A DNA stretch of 64,000 nt from an uncultured Clostridia bacterium (GCA_949045875.1 CARPYP010000007.1:1-64000); one strand, 5' to 3'. Shown: positions 45,468-56,607, counted from the first letter of the stretch. The notes: a model not told the origin generated them from the sequence alone. Program-made: numbers and translations.

Positions 45468-48011
45468 CTAAAAGTCAAAATCATTTATTACCGCTATATC
45501 AATATAGAATTTAATTTTATATTCTACTTTTGCTGTTTCTTCATCAATTATAATTAGATAATAAGGTTTATTCTTATCATATCGCATATTCTTAAATACA
45601 AACTTTTCTTTGAAGAATCTATTTTTAACTTCTGTATTCTCATAATTTGCTATTATAGTACACTCATCAGATATTTTATTACCATCTTCATCCTCAAAAT
45701 GCAATAAATATCTGCAAGGCTTATTATTTTCATCAATATTATTATCTTGTAAGAACTCTAAATAAGTAATCGCATTAGTAATTTTTGCTGAAAGTCCACT
45801 ATATGTAATTCCGACTTTTTTTGATTCTTCACTCGCCCTTGTTGATTTGAAATCAATAACTGGTATTATTATTTCTTGTGGAAGTATTCCACCGTGAACA
45901 TAGTTTATTCCTGTACCCTGTCTAGCAAATATTATATTTCCTCTTGGAATATTTACATATCCACTATTTTCTCCAAAAACATAATCAAGATTTATAGATA
46001 AGATACCTTCTTCATTTGAAATACTATCTGTATAAGAATATCTAGTTTTTTGTTTTGTTGAGTTTGTTGTTTTGGTTGTTTTTTCATAACTCTCAACTTT
46101 ACCTCTTTTATAAAAGAAGCCGTGATCTGCAGTTATGAAAGCATTTATGCCACTAAAAGTAGTATGTAAATCTCTAACTAATTTTTCTAATTCTTTTATT
46201 GCTTTATCACAAGCAGTAAATATTGTATTTTCATTATGCTCCCCTGCATTATCTACTGTATTGTGATAAATATATACAATTTTCTTTCCAGAGAATAATT
46301 TTTTCCATTCTAATTTTGTCATTTCATATAAATCATCATATTTAACTGTAATAGAATCAATATTCTCTTTTTGTATCAATAACTCTCTATCTCTTATAGA
46401 ACTAGATACTTGTCCATCTACTAAAATATCATCACTATCTTTTACCCTTGATAATTCTTTATTAGGTAGTAGCGAAGCCATACCTAATTTTGTATATGAT
46501 GGAACAATTCCTTGCATATATCCTATTTCTGATTTACTTGCAAATGCCTTTAAATTGTTATTAAGTTCTTTTGCACACTCATATCTAAATGCATCAGATA
46601 TAATTACTATTATTCTATCCTTTTTATCATTATATGGTCTGATATAATTCTTGTAAAAGTCTTTTTGTAATGTAATACTATTAGAAGTATATTGGGGCAT
46701 ATTTTCTATCATATTACTCCATTTAATAGATAATTCACTCATAAAATCATTTACATAGATATTCTCTATCTTATTCTTTAAGTTAATAAATAAATCCTTA
46801 TTTTCAATACTATCAAAATAGAAATACATTTTTCTATATAAGGTATCTACTTCACTAAAACTATTTGCATAATCTTGGGCAAATCTATCAAAATCAACCA
46901 TTTTAATTGAATTTGCTATTGAATTGATTTTTTCAAAGAATGATATTGCTACTTTTAATAAGTTATACTCATTTTCTAATTTTTCAAACCAATACTTATT
47001 TTCTCTTATATTAATGTAGTTCTTATATATTTCGTATTCTCCAATACCATTAAATAGTTTATCTACTATATATTTGATTACATACTTATCTACACTTTTA
47101 AATGCATCACTTGAATTATATTCTTCAATATCCATGGGATTAAGTAAATTTTCTATTCCAAAATCCTTTTCAATGTCTGTTGATAACTTCTCAAAATATT
47201 CTTTTGTAGTTTTATCTCGCATTAAGTTGTTGATAAATACATATACATTTGTAGTCTTTCTAGTAAGTAAATATTTGCTATATCTTTCTACTTTCTTAAA
47301 ATCTTTTAAACTTGTGGCAAAATATGTAAATACTAATGATTTATATAATTCTGGTAATTCTACATAAGAATTTATACTAGATCCAAATGTGTCATTGAAT
47401 AAATTTAATATAAATTCTTCACTACCAAACTTAAATAGTTCTTCATACTTTTTCTCATCTTCAAAGTAATACTTAATTATTTCTTTTAATATTTCATCTT
47501 CATTGATAGACTTTATATTAAGCATAATAGCAGTAATAATTAAATCTATATTGTATTGTGTCTTTTCCTCAATATCAAAGTTCTTAAACTCTGCTTCTCT
47601 TTTCTTATTTCCAAAAAACTTTGCATATTTACTTACTATTTCTCTACAATCATCAGTTAATGCTAAGTTCTTTATTCTCATTGTTGTTGAATCTAGATTA
47701 AATAATAAATCTCTATTAGAAGATTCTAAATCTAATAATTCATTATCTATACCTTTTTTTCTTTCAAAAGGAAGATATATAATAATATTCTTATTAAGTT
47801 CTTCTTTTTCAATATGGTATCTAATCCAAAAACTATTGTTATCATATTTGATTATTTCTGTATTTTCTAATTGAAGTTCATTTATAAAATCTTGATATTC
47901 TTGTTTGGAATCATACCAAAATATTATTTTTCTAATTCGTTGTCTTTCTGTATCTTTTGAAAAAGCTCCTTTTACAGTATCTTTCAAAAGTCCTAATACT
48001 TCATCAAACAT
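45468..48011 (-). CDS. pglZ: BREX phosphatase PglZ (type A), 847 aa
   Basis: Alkaline-phosphatase superfamily domain of the BREX phage-resistance system: metal site segment IVIISDAFRYECAKEL (about residues 475-490), nucleophile-region and AFITADHGFFYKRG (about 615-630) plus SGYVNIPRGN. N-terminal large helical region. Length fits PglZ-A. Last gene of the BREX operon here. Ribosome binding site GGAGG. Required with BrxC and PglX for methylation or defence in type 1 systems. Confidence 0.93.
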   Translation of the reverse strand: MFDEVLGLLKDTVKGAFSKDTERQRIRKIIFWYDSKQEYQDFINELQLENTEIIKYDNNSFWIRYHIEKEELNKNIIIYLPFERKKGIDNELLDLESSNRDLLFNLDSTTMRIKNLALTDDCREIVSKYAKFFGNKKREAEFKNFDIEEKTQYNIDLIITAIMLNIKSINEDEILKEIIKYYFEDEKKYEELFKFGSEEFILNLFNDTFGSSINSYVELPELYKSLVFTYFATSLKDFKKVERYSKYLLTRKTTNVYVFINNLMRDKTTKEYFEKLSTDIEKDFGIENLLNPMDIEEYNSSDAFKSVDKYVIKYIVDKLFNGIGEYEIYKNYINIRENKYWFEKLENEYNLLKVAISFFEKINSIANSIKMVDFDRFAQDYANSFSEVDTLYRKMYFYFDSIENKDLFINLKNKIENIYVNDFMSELSIKWSNMIENMPQYTSNSITLQKDFYKNYIRPYNDKKDRIIVIISDAFRYECAKELNNNLKAFASKSEIGYMQGIVPSYTKLGMASLLPNKELSRVKDSDDILVDGQVSSSIRDRELLIQKENIDSITVKYDDLYEMTKLEWKKLFSGKKIVYIYHNTVDNAGEHNENTIFTACDKAIKELEKLVRDLHTTFSGINAFITADHGFFYKRGKVESYEKTTKTTNSTKQKTRYSYTDSISNEEGILSINLDYVFGENSGYVNIPRGNIIFARQGTGINYVHGGILPQEIIIPVIDFKSTRASEESKKVGITYSGLSAKITNAITYLEFLQDNNIDENNKPCRYLLHFEDEDGNKISDECTIIANYENTEVKNRFFKEKFVFKNMRYDKNKPYYLIIIDEETAKVEYKIKFYIDIAVINDFDF

Positions 48012-48022
48012 TATTTATCCTC

Positions 48023-51000
48023 CTATTTTATTTTTGCTAGTATATCTTTAAATTTATCGTAATTTACTTTTACTCCATCATCTAACTCAATACTTATTCT
48101 TTTGTTGGCAAGATGTGCGATTTTTTCATCATACTCTTTTATTTCTTGTATTTTTGCATTTAAATCTGCTTGTCTATTTTGTACTGCTTTCTTATCAGAC
48201 ATTGATAATTCCATTGTAAGTTTATAATTTAAATCTGCTAACAATTTTTCATAGGTGGTTTGTATTCTATGTAAATAATCAAGTCTGATTTTCGGTATTA
48301 GATTTTCACTGTATCTATGCATATAAACAAGTGCTTTAAATCCATTCTTTTTTCCACTATCAAATAACCAATATATAGGTTTTTTCTGATAAGTTTGAAT
48401 ATGATCTTTATAAAAATCGTTTAGAAAATATCTTCTTATAGTGTCTTCGTTTGTTTCTGTACCTTTTTTTCCCAATGCTTCAGCAATAAAATCCATATTT
48501 TCATTAAATTTTCCTATACCATAAACCGTCCTAATAAAATCTTTAAATCTTTCTACAATATCATCTCTGAAACATGCTTCATCTGTAATAGGTATAACAT
48601 TGTCTATATCTGGCTTGTATAATTGATATTTATCAACATTAAATTCTCCACCAGCATATATTAATCCCTCTTTATCAAGAGAATATCTACCAAACATACA
48701 ACCAACTGCATAACTAATTAATGATTTAATTTCCCTTTCTTTATTTGCTTTTCTTATTGTTATATCTTTTTCTTCTACTTCTTGTTTTAATTCGTTTTGT
48801 AAACCATATATTTCTATAAAAATTCTGTTTAATTCTTCTTCATTTTCTTTTAATTTATTAAATCTTTCATTACAACTTATTTCCCAATGTTTATATACTT
48901 CTTCTAGTGTGTTTTCAACTAAAACTCCATTATCTTCTTCTTGTTTAATTTTTTTAGGAGAAATAGTTTGTTCTAAAAGTAATGGATGTGATGCAAAATC
49001 CCAACTTGTTTCAAATAAATCCCAATCTGCCTTTGCTATTTTTATATTCTCCTTAACAATACTGTCAATTCTTTCACAATATTTGTCATTATAAATATAT
49101 GGAATACTTGCAATATCTCCTGCTTGAAAATTTACAGTTGGCGCAATAGCACTTAAAAATGCAAATGATACATTACATGCTAAATATCCAAGTAAATAAT
49201 ACATATTAATTTCATCTGGAAATATAGACGCTCCAGATACATCAAACAAATATCCATGTTCCTTGTATCTAATACCGAAATTCCTAAAACCAAAGATAGA
49301 ATATGTTAATCCCCTTTTAAATATATCATTTAGGGCTGCAATACCAACATTAAAGCTAGGCTTTTGTTCTCTGATTGCTAATTTATAATTTTTAATCTCT
49401 TCTCCATCATTTTCCCAATTTACAACTGCTTCATTATTTCCATACCATTTTCTATAATTTCCACCATTGTTATATGGAAACCATTTTTTTTGAGATTTTA
49501 CAGATTCTTCACGACTTTTTAATTTAAAACCTATTTTAGAAAAATCTATTTCATACCAATTTCTTACAAATTTAGCATTGTTTGATGTTGTTAATCCTGG
49601 TTTAATTCTAAATAGAGACCCTATATTTTTATTGTTATTTAATATATATAACATTTTTTCTGATAGAAAATATAAAAACATATTATCTTGAATGCTTCTT
49701 AAATCTTTTTGATTACATTTATAATGATTTTCTTTTTTAAAGTAATTTCCTATTTTTTCTTCCTCATTTGAATAATCTACTAATCTAATATAAGTTCCCA
49801 TAAATTCTTCTGTTTTTTGTTTCTGTATTACGAAAGAAGTCGCTAAAACATTAAAAGTGTTTATCTCTTTAAAAACTCCTGCTCCCAAATGTATCATTGA
49901 GATAATTCTATTATTTTCAATTATATCCTTCCTTATATTTTTAAATGCAGATAAGAACATCCATGTATGAATTGTTATCATTGTATATAATCCATTTTCT
50001 TTTGTTAAATTACTACATTGTTTTATAAAGCAACTAAATAAATCACGTTTTGAAGTTTCATAATATTTATTAACAAATTTTTGTAAATATTTATCCATAT
50101 TTTTATTAGTTAGATATGGTGGATTAGTAACTACAATGTCGTATTTTTGCGATAATATGTTAGCAACTTTAATAATTGGTAATAACTTTTCTCTTAATTC
50201 TATTGAAAATATTGTTTTATCATTATATATCTCTTTTTCTAAATCAGTATAATCATTATTATTTAATAATAATAACGAACCTATCTCTTTTGCATTTTTA
50301 AATTTATCAATTAAATATTGTGCTTTTTCTTTTTGAACATCTACACTTATATTATCAATAATACTTTCAGAAAAAGTGTCAGATTCTTGGATACTCATTA
50401 TATTAAGTTTTCTAACTATTTCTTTGTTAAAGATATTCTTGTCATATTCTCTTGCTTTTAATAATACTGATAAAATTGATAATTGTCCTGCCCTATCATC
50501 TATATCTAATCCATATAAATTGTTTTTTAATATAAGCTCTGGAATGTCATTTTTATTGTATCCTACTTTTAAATATATTTGATAAAACACTTCAAAAGCA
50601 TAAACTAAAATATGCCCACTACCACAACAAGGGTCAATAAACGTAATATTTGTTGGATTTATTTTTTCTTTTTGGTTTTCTATATTTTCCTTTATAAAAT
50701 ATTGCCAATTATCTATAATTCCGTTATTTTCGCTATGCTCAATCCAATATCTTCCCAAAGAATTCTCTACCATATATTTAACAACCCAATTTGGTGTAAA
50801 GATTTGAGTAGCGAAAGGGATTTCTTCTTTTTTATAAGCTCTGTCTTCAGACATAACTCTATCTTTCTCAGATTGATTATAATATTGATATAACCACCCT
50901 ATTATCTCAACTTGATTATAATTATTTTCTGGTACTTCCTTTATTACTTTTGTAATAAATCCAGTATCATTTAATAAATTATCTGGTATTAAAATATCAA

Positions 51001-51544
51001 TGTAATCTGTTATTCCATCAAACACTTGTGGTATTACTCTACCTAATTTTTTACAAATCAATAATAATATGTATTTAAATTTTTCATTATCATCTTTTAA
51101 TGCTACATATTTTTCTTTTTTTAAATCAATATCTAAATCTGGATTTATTAAGTTGGTAAACTTCAATATTTCTGGATCTGGAGTATTATCTTTTGAAGAT
51201 AATACTCTTACTCCTAATGTTTGATTGTCCCTTGTTAATGGAAGCATCTCATTAATTTCCATATAACGTATAGCAATTATTCTATTAAACCAAGTAAATG
51301 CTGCTTCTTCAATTACTTGTTCAAAAGATAATTCTTTAATTCTCTTAATTAAAAGTTCACGCTTATTAAACTCATCATTTGTTAGGCTTAATGAATGCTT
51401 TTCATTAGATAAAATGTATATTTCGCCTTTCTGTTCACTTTTAAAATCCTCATCAGTATAAAAGGTATTTATTTTATTCTTCATTTTCTCCATTAACTCT
51501 TTTCTCGATTCAATGGCAAACTTTTTTAATATGGTTTTATCCAT
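48023..51544 (-). CDS. pglX: BREX adenine-specific DNA methyltransferase PglX, 1173 aa
   Basis: Class I N6-adenine methyltransferase: SAM motif FIDPCCGSGHIL (about residues 303-314), catalytic motif NPPY in IVVTNPPYLTNK (about 468-480), and target-recognition domains in the second half, long as in other type 1 PglX. ATG 51544 has AGGAGA at suitable spacing, while the ATG three codons earlier touches it. It methylates the self DNA to mark it for BREX. No frameshift or truncation seen. Confidence 0.95.
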   Translation of the reverse strand: MDKTILKKFAIESRKELMEKMKNKINTFYTDEDFKSEQKGEIYILSNEKHSLSLTNDEFNKRELLIKRIKELSFEQVIEEAAFTWFNRIIAIRYMEINEMLPLTRDNQTLGVRVLSSKDNTPDPEILKFTNLINPDLDIDLKKEKYVALKDDNEKFKYILLLICKKLGRVIPQVFDGITDYIDILIPDNLLNDTGFITKVIKEVPENNYNQVEIIGWLYQYYNQSEKDRVMSEDRAYKKEEIPFATQIFTPNWVVKYMVENSLGRYWIEHSENNGIIDNWQYFIKENIENQKEKINPTNITFIDPCCGSGHILVYAFEVFYQIYLKVGYNKNDIPELILKNNLYGLDIDDRAGQLSILSVLLKAREYDKNIFNKEIVRKLNIMSIQESDTFSESIIDNISVDVQKEKAQYLIDKFKNAKEIGSLLLLNNNDYTDLEKEIYNDKTIFSIELREKLLPIIKVANILSQKYDIVVTNPPYLTNKNMDKYLQKFVNKYYETSKRDLFSCFIKQCSNLTKENGLYTMITIHTWMFLSAFKNIRKDIIENNRIISMIHLGAGVFKEINTFNVLATSFVIQKQKTEEFMGTYIRLVDYSNEEEKIGNYFKKENHYKCNQKDLRSIQDNMFLYFLSEKMLYILNNNKNIGSLFRIKPGLTTSNNAKFVRNWYEIDFSKIGFKLKSREESVKSQKKWFPYNNGGNYRKWYGNNEAVVNWENDGEEIKNYKLAIREQKPSFNVGIAALNDIFKRGLTYSIFGFRNFGIRYKEHGYLFDVSGASIFPDEINMYYLLGYLACNVSFAFLSAIAPTVNFQAGDIASIPYIYNDKYCERIDSIVKENIKIAKADWDLFETSWDFASHPLLLEQTISPKKIKQEEDNGVLVENTLEEVYKHWEISCNERFNKLKENEEELNRIFIEIYGLQNELKQEVEEKDITIRKANKEREIKSLISYAVGCMFGRYSLDKEGLIYAGGEFNVDKYQLYKPDIDNVIPITDEACFRDDIVERFKDFIRTVYGIGKFNENMDFIAEALGKKGTETNEDTIRRYFLNDFYKDHIQTYQKKPIYWLFDSGKKNGFKALVYMHRYSENLIPKIRLDYLHRIQTTYEKLLADLNYKLTMELSMSDKKAVQNRQADLNAKIQEIKEYDEKIAHLANKRISIELDDGVKVNYDKFKDILAKIK

Positions 51545-51557
51545 AAAAAACATTCTC

Positions 51558-54500
51558 CTATCTAATAGTTAAGTTATTATTTTTTTCAAACTCTTTTATT
51601 AGTTTATCTTTTAATTCTTCTAAATATTTATCAATATCTTCTTTGGAATTTATTTCATAAGAACGATTCATTAAACTATCAGTTCTTATTATAGTTCTCT
51701 TAACAATTTTTTGTTCTACAACTTCTCCTGTTTCTGTACTTGCATTTTTCTTACTTTTTTCATATTCTAGTGCGTTAATAAATTTATCTTTTAATTGGTC
51801 GATTCTAGTTTGTTGTGCATATATATCTTTTAACTCATTAGAGCGTTCTAATGCTTCTATTACATCTTTGCATATATCAATATAATAATTCCCAAAACTT
51901 TTATCTACTCCTGCAGTCTTTATTTCACTTTCTACATATTCAATAATTCCATTAATGTTTTTAATTATTGGCTCTGACTTAATTTCATACATATTAGTAA
52001 GTATTTCTATTAAATTCTTTCTTAATTTAGGTAGTTCCTGTATTTCACTATATGGCTCTTTTGAAGTAAGAATTGAAACCATTTTATCAACCACATTTGT
52101 TAATTCCTCAGTTTTATCAGTATAGTCTTTATTATTATCGTAAATAGTAATGATTTTTTTCGCTTCATCAAATTGTTGTTTTTGTGTGCCCTCAAAGAAG
52201 TCTAATAACATTTCTATTCTTGGTGCTAATGTAGTAAGTTCATCTTTTTTATTTGATACTTCTTTAAAAAACTCCCCTACATCTCTTATCCTTAATAATC
52301 TTTCCATTGAAGTAGTTGCTCCATCTTTTACATCTTGCCCTGGATATTGGTATTTACTTTCAGAGATATTATAATAACCTTCTATTTTATTCAATTTACT
52401 TAATGTACTTTTAAGACAATCATTTTTGAAATCTTCTACCATTCCATCTTTATCTTCTCTTAAATTTATAACATTAAAAGCATTTCTTGCAACTGATTTT
52501 AAATCATTTATTAAACCTTTTTCTATTTTTTGTCTAATCTTTATTATTGTTCTATCATAGTAATCTCTTTTTAATATTTTTGTTAATGTGTCTTCTGAAG
52601 TGATATTTTGAACTTCATTATTATATATTAAAGATATTTCTTCATCTTTTAATAATTTAGTTAATATATATATAATATCTTCATCAAGGAATCCATAAGG
52701 AGCAGTTCCAAAGTCTTGTAATAAAGTTCTAGTAGTCATTGGCATACTAAATACATTTTTTTCTTCACAGTATTCTTTCATTGCATCATAAGCCTTTTGA
52801 TTTACAAACTCTACTTCATTTCCTATGAAGTTTTGTCCGTTTTTGTGGAATAGGTCTTTAATATCTTGTGTAGAAAAATTGTGCTTAATATATGCAAACT
52901 TTGTATAAATATTGTTAATTAAAATTTCTAATGCTTCATCTGCTCTGGCTCTTGCTTCTTTCGCATTTATGTTTTGTCTATCTCCTGCAATTATTATTTC
53001 AGCAATATTTAATTGTTCTTTTATATTCTCCTTAACTCTTGCTTCGGCGTTTTCAATTTCTCTTTGCTTTGCTCTAATAATATCTTCAACTTGTTGTGTT
53101 TGGATTATTCCACTTTTACTTCTTCTATATTCTTCTACTTGTAGATAGTTAGTAATTTCATCATAAATAAGTGTTGATATTTCAAGTTTTATAAACACAT
53201 ATTTATTTTCCCTTTCAGATTGCATAATAATATCTGTATCATCTTTCTCTGGCGAAGTTGTGATAACCTTTATACCAATTTCATATTCTTGCGAATATTT
53301 GATATTATCAATATATTTTGTTAATGGGAAGTTTTTGTTCTTATATGTGAATTTATTATCTGTTAATATGTAATCAAAAACTATTCTCTTTAAATAATCT
53401 GTGATTCTATTTTGGTCTATTACTATTTGTTTGATTTCTCTATTTATTTCTTGTTCTTCATCAGTTAAGAACTTATATTCATCATTATTCCTTTGAATTA
53501 AAGTTTGTGCTTCTAATCTTCTCAATGAATCAGAGATTTCCTTTTTAATTGTAATCTTATCATCTTTAATATCTGATATATATAATGTAGATAAGTTATC
53601 AATATTAGCTGGTATTTCTTTTATGTTTTTAAGCATAAATAACATTTTTAATACTTTAATATCTATATCCTTTAATTCTCCACTTTTTACTGTATCAATA
53701 GCAGTATTTATAACAATTTTCACCTGGTGTTCTAAAAATTGTTCAATAGTATCATAGAAAGCATAAAAAGGTATTAAACTTCCTATTTTTTCATCTCCAA
53801 ACCTTTTTGCAGTTTCTTGAAATGCACCTAATAATGATCGTTCTCCACTTGATAAATGTTTTCCTGCATATCCGTGTTTTCTTATATCAGTAAATACATC
53901 TTGTAATAATTTAAACTGATAAGGAATAAACGGATATGTTTCTGCAAAGTCTTCACTATCTTTATAAACTTTTTGATATGTAGCACTTTTGAATGTTAAT
54001 AAGTTTTTTATTATTGATTCTTCTTTATCATATATCATTTTAAGACTTGTCTTTGCTTCCTCTGTTTTATCAAGTATTCTTTTCTTAATTACTTCATCTA
54101 TATCAGAACTTGATAAAGAAAGTTTAGTATCAAATCTACCTTGTATCTTTGAAAAATCCTTTCCTTGTACTTTAACAATATCATCTATTGCTTCTTGTGA
54201 TGTAACTATTACCCAAGCCTTACCACCGCACTCAAGCCCTAAATCTTCTACTATTGTTTGAAGATTTAACATTAATCCTCTGTCATCTCCTATATATTGT
54301 CCTATTTCATCTACTAAGAATACTATGTGCCTATTATCTCCTTTTAATTTAATATATTCTCTAACTCTTTCTGCAAACTTTTCCACTGATAATGTATAGT
54401 TTTTTTCTGTTCTTTCAACAATGTTTCTTGCTTCTTCTTCTGATTTCCCAAGAACTTCTGCATAAGCTCTAGCAAATTCATCTTCTACAAATTGGATTCC

Positions 54501-55085
54501 ATCTCTCATTTCTTCCCAAGAACTATTCGCTTTAATTTCAAAAACATTCTTAAATTCTTCATACTTTCCTTGATTTATGATATGTCTTTCTATTTCTGCT
54601 ACAAATGGAGTAATAGATAATCCCATTTTCTCATTGAATACTTTTTCAAAAACATCAAGTATTTTATCTTTCCCACCATTACTATTTTCTGTTTTTGAAT
54701 CAATATTAAATAATATTACATCAGTAGGAATATTTCCTGATTTTTTAATATTTGTAAGTAGCATTTTATCATCAATTTTGTCATCAAAATAATCTACTGC
54801 TGCTTTTCCATTTACTATTTTATTTTCTAATAAATAAGATACTATCTTTAAAAAGTGAGATTTACCACTACCAAAAAATCCAGAAATCCACACTCCTATT
54901 TTTTCAGTATTAACATTTATTCCTGTATGGTATGCATCAAAGAAACTATTAAAGTGTTTTAATAATTCTTCTGTAACTACATATTCTTCTAATTCTTGAC
55001 TTATATAACTTTCACCATCTACTTTAATAACACCTTGTATTTCTCTTTCTATATCTTTTGCATATAGTTTCTTTAAATTACTCAT
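51558..55085 (-). CDS. brxC: BREX P-loop ATPase BrxC, 1175 aa
   Basis: Large STAND-like ATPase: P-loop FFGSGKSHFLK (about residues 70-80), Walker B IVFLVDEIGQYIGDD, arginine-finger region, and long coiled-coil C-terminal half with DUF6079-type features. It energises the BREX complex. Ribosome binding site AGGAG. It ends 13 bp before pglX. Confidence 0.95.
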   Translation of the reverse strand: MSNLKKLYAKDIEREIQGVIKVDGESYISQELEEYVVTEELLKHFNSFFDAYHTGINVNTEKIGVWISGFFGSGKSHFLKIVSYLLENKIVNGKAAVDYFDDKIDDKMLLTNIKKSGNIPTDVILFNIDSKTENSNGGKDKILDVFEKVFNEKMGLSITPFVAEIERHIINQGKYEEFKNVFEIKANSSWEEMRDGIQFVEDEFARAYAEVLGKSEEEARNIVERTEKNYTLSVEKFAERVREYIKLKGDNRHIVFLVDEIGQYIGDDRGLMLNLQTIVEDLGLECGGKAWVIVTSQEAIDDIVKVQGKDFSKIQGRFDTKLSLSSSDIDEVIKKRILDKTEEAKTSLKMIYDKEESIIKNLLTFKSATYQKVYKDSEDFAETYPFIPYQFKLLQDVFTDIRKHGYAGKHLSSGERSLLGAFQETAKRFGDEKIGSLIPFYAFYDTIEQFLEHQVKIVINTAIDTVKSGELKDIDIKVLKMLFMLKNIKEIPANIDNLSTLYISDIKDDKITIKKEISDSLRRLEAQTLIQRNNDEYKFLTDEEQEINREIKQIVIDQNRITDYLKRIVFDYILTDNKFTYKNKNFPLTKYIDNIKYSQEYEIGIKVITTSPEKDDTDIIMQSERENKYVFIKLEISTLIYDEITNYLQVEEYRRSKSGIIQTQQVEDIIRAKQREIENAEARVKENIKEQLNIAEIIIAGDRQNINAKEARARADEALEILINNIYTKFAYIKHNFSTQDIKDLFHKNGQNFIGNEVEFVNQKAYDAMKEYCEEKNVFSMPMTTRTLLQDFGTAPYGFLDEDIIYILTKLLKDEEISLIYNNEVQNITSEDTLTKILKRDYYDRTIIKIRQKIEKGLINDLKSVARNAFNVINLREDKDGMVEDFKNDCLKSTLSKLNKIEGYYNISESKYQYPGQDVKDGATTSMERLLRIRDVGEFFKEVSNKKDELTTLAPRIEMLLDFFEGTQKQQFDEAKKIITIYDNNKDYTDKTEELTNVVDKMVSILTSKEPYSEIQELPKLRKNLIEILTNMYEIKSEPIIKNINGIIEYVESEIKTAGVDKSFGNYYIDICKDVIEALERSNELKDIYAQQTRIDQLKDKFINALEYEKSKKNASTETGEVVEQKIVKRTIIRTDSLMNRSYEINSKEDIDKYLEELKDKLIKEFEKNNNLTIR

Positions 55086-55098
55086 ATTTTTACTCCTA

Positions 55099-55671
55099 TT
55101 ATTTTCTTCTTACTAATTGGAATGCTCTGTAATAATTATCATTTTCTAATTTATTAAATAGTTTAAAACTTTGCCCATTATAGCTTCCTGGATAAAACAT
55201 TATCAAAGGATTACTAGTTATAATACTGTGTAAATTATTTAAAATTGTATGTCCTCTTACTATTCCATAGCATTTTCCCATACCTGTAATTATAATTATT
55301 TTATTTGGCTCGACTTCACTTTTTATTTTCTTCATAATCAAATCATTTCCAGAGCCTATACCTATTGTTTTTGAAATAATTGTATTTAAGTATTTAGTAC
55401 CTTTTTTTGTTTCATAATCAAAACATTTTTCAAGAAAACCCTTTTTCTTTAATATTTCAATAATAATTTCATAAATATCAAAAACCTGTATATTTAATTT
55501 ATTTCTCTTTAATAAGTAATTTTCTAAATATTCTCTTACTATATATTCATCTTCTGGATCATAATCAAAAACGTGAAAGTTTATTTCATTCCCCAATCCA
55601 TTAGATTCAAATAAATCATTACTGCTTAATATATTGGTCATTTCCTGTAACCTTGTATTTATGTTTTTCAT
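55099..55671 (-). CDS. brxB: BREX protein BrxB (DUF1788), 190 aa
   Basis: DUF1788 family: FHVFDYDPEDEYIVREYLEN, IQVFDIYEIIIEIL, then IIIITGMGKCYGIVRGHTIL and FYPGSYNGQSFKLF. Full length. The start ATG overlaps the brxA stop (55668), so translation is coupled. Structural component of the BREX complex; biochemistry unknown. Confidence 0.93.
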   Translation of the reverse strand: MKNINTRLQEMTNILSSNDLFESNGLGNEINFHVFDYDPEDEYIVREYLENYLLKRNKLNIQVFDIYEIIIEILKKKGFLEKCFDYETKKGTKYLNTIISKTIGIGSGNDLIMKKIKSEVEPNKIIIITGMGKCYGIVRGHTILNNLHSIITSNPLIMFYPGSYNGQSFKLFNKLENDNYYRAFQLVRRK

Positions 55672-56264
55672 AATAAACCTCCTATTACTTTTGCATACTC
55701 CATATCTCCATTTTTATCAAGCATACTTATATATTTTTCTTTTAATAGTGGTCTAACTATTTTAAATCTATCTCTTTCTTTTATTACTAAACCAGAATCT
55801 TGTAATATTTTCATTATTACTTGTTTTAGTTTAGTCGAAGTAGATTCCGTTCTTTCTTTTAGAGTTTCACTCAATATACGTTTTTCTTCATACCAATTAT
55901 CAACCTCAAACTTTTCTATATAGTCTTTTCTCATATAAAGTTTATCCTTATAAACCTCAATTATAAAATCTCTTATTAATTTATCAGTCTTCATAATGGC
56001 ATATAGCAAGATATACTTACTTGTTTCTATATCAGAACAAACAAACTCCTCTAGCATTTCTTTATTCATTATATTTAATCTTCTAAATATTGGAGAGTTT
56101 ACTCTTTTTACACTTCCTACCTTTTTATACTTGATTAAATTCTCATCAATATTCCTTTTTTTTAAAGTTTTCTCATCTTCTCCATCAAGTAAATATCTTC
56201 CTATAATTTTAGTTTCATTATATAAAAAAGGTTCGGCTGTAAGTTTTGCATTATAATCTTCCAT
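55668..56264 (-). CDS. brxA: BREX protein BrxA (DUF1819), 198 aa
   Basis: DUF1819 family, a small helical DNA-binding protein (NusB-like fold): AKLTAEPFLYNETKIIGRYL at the N-terminus and RRLNIMNKEMLEEFV later. ATG 56264 has GGAGG 5 nt upstream; a longer frame upstream (to 56381) has no ribosome binding site. First gene of the BREX operon, with a promoter 35 bp before it. Confidence 0.93.
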   Translation of the reverse strand: MEDYNAKLTAEPFLYNETKIIGRYLLDGEDEKTLKKRNIDENLIKYKKVGSVKRVNSPIFRRLNIMNKEMLEEFVCSDIETSKYILLYAIMKTDKLIRDFIIEVYKDKLYMRKDYIEKFEVDNWYEEKRILSETLKERTESTSTKLKQVIMKILQDSGLVIKERDRFKIVRPLLKEKYISMLDKNGDMEYAKVIGGLL

Positions 56265-56298
56265 AAATCCTCCTTTTTTCGCAGTAATCAATGAAGTT

Positions 56299-56327
56299 AT
56301 TATATCATATATAATTCCTTTTTTAAA
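56299..56327 (-). promoter_or_regulatory. BREX operon promoter candidate
   Basis: On the minus strand TTTAAA (56322-56327), 17-bp spacer, TATAAT (56299-56304), close to brxA. Confidence 0.6.
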
Positions 56328-56410
56328 GATTTTGAAGAAAAATATCCCTTTTATTCGCAAGAATAATAAATTGAAATCCAAAAATTCGCAATACTATTTT
56401 CTAACATTTT

Positions 56411-56527
56411 CTATTTTACTATAACTATAGGTACTGCTACACCTTGTTCCTCTATTGTATTTCTAGGTAATTCTTTACTGCCTCTATGTCTTAAAACACA
56501 TTCTTTAGACGAAAAAATCCCGTCCAT
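56411..56527 (-). pseudogene. C-terminal gene fragment beside BREX
   Basis: 38 codons ending at TAG: VLRHRGSKELPRNTIEEQGV then AVPIVIVK, a well-formed C-terminus without a ribosome binding site or upstream domain. Family not identified. It lies just beyond the 5' end of the BREX operon and the imperfect hairpin (AAAAATCC ... GGATTTTT, 56513-56550) follows. Probably part of a gene lost when the island changed. Confidence 0.45.
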
Positions 56528-56607
56528 TTAAGACGGAATTAGGATTTTTGTGTTCTTCGAACTTTGCTTGTTTCAAGCTTTCCAAAAAGTTCGACGAAAC
56601 TTCTTTA

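Noticed and set aside
56411..56527. Intact small gene beside BREX
   Set aside because: No ribosome binding site and the peptide looks like the end of a larger protein; listed as a fragment instead.
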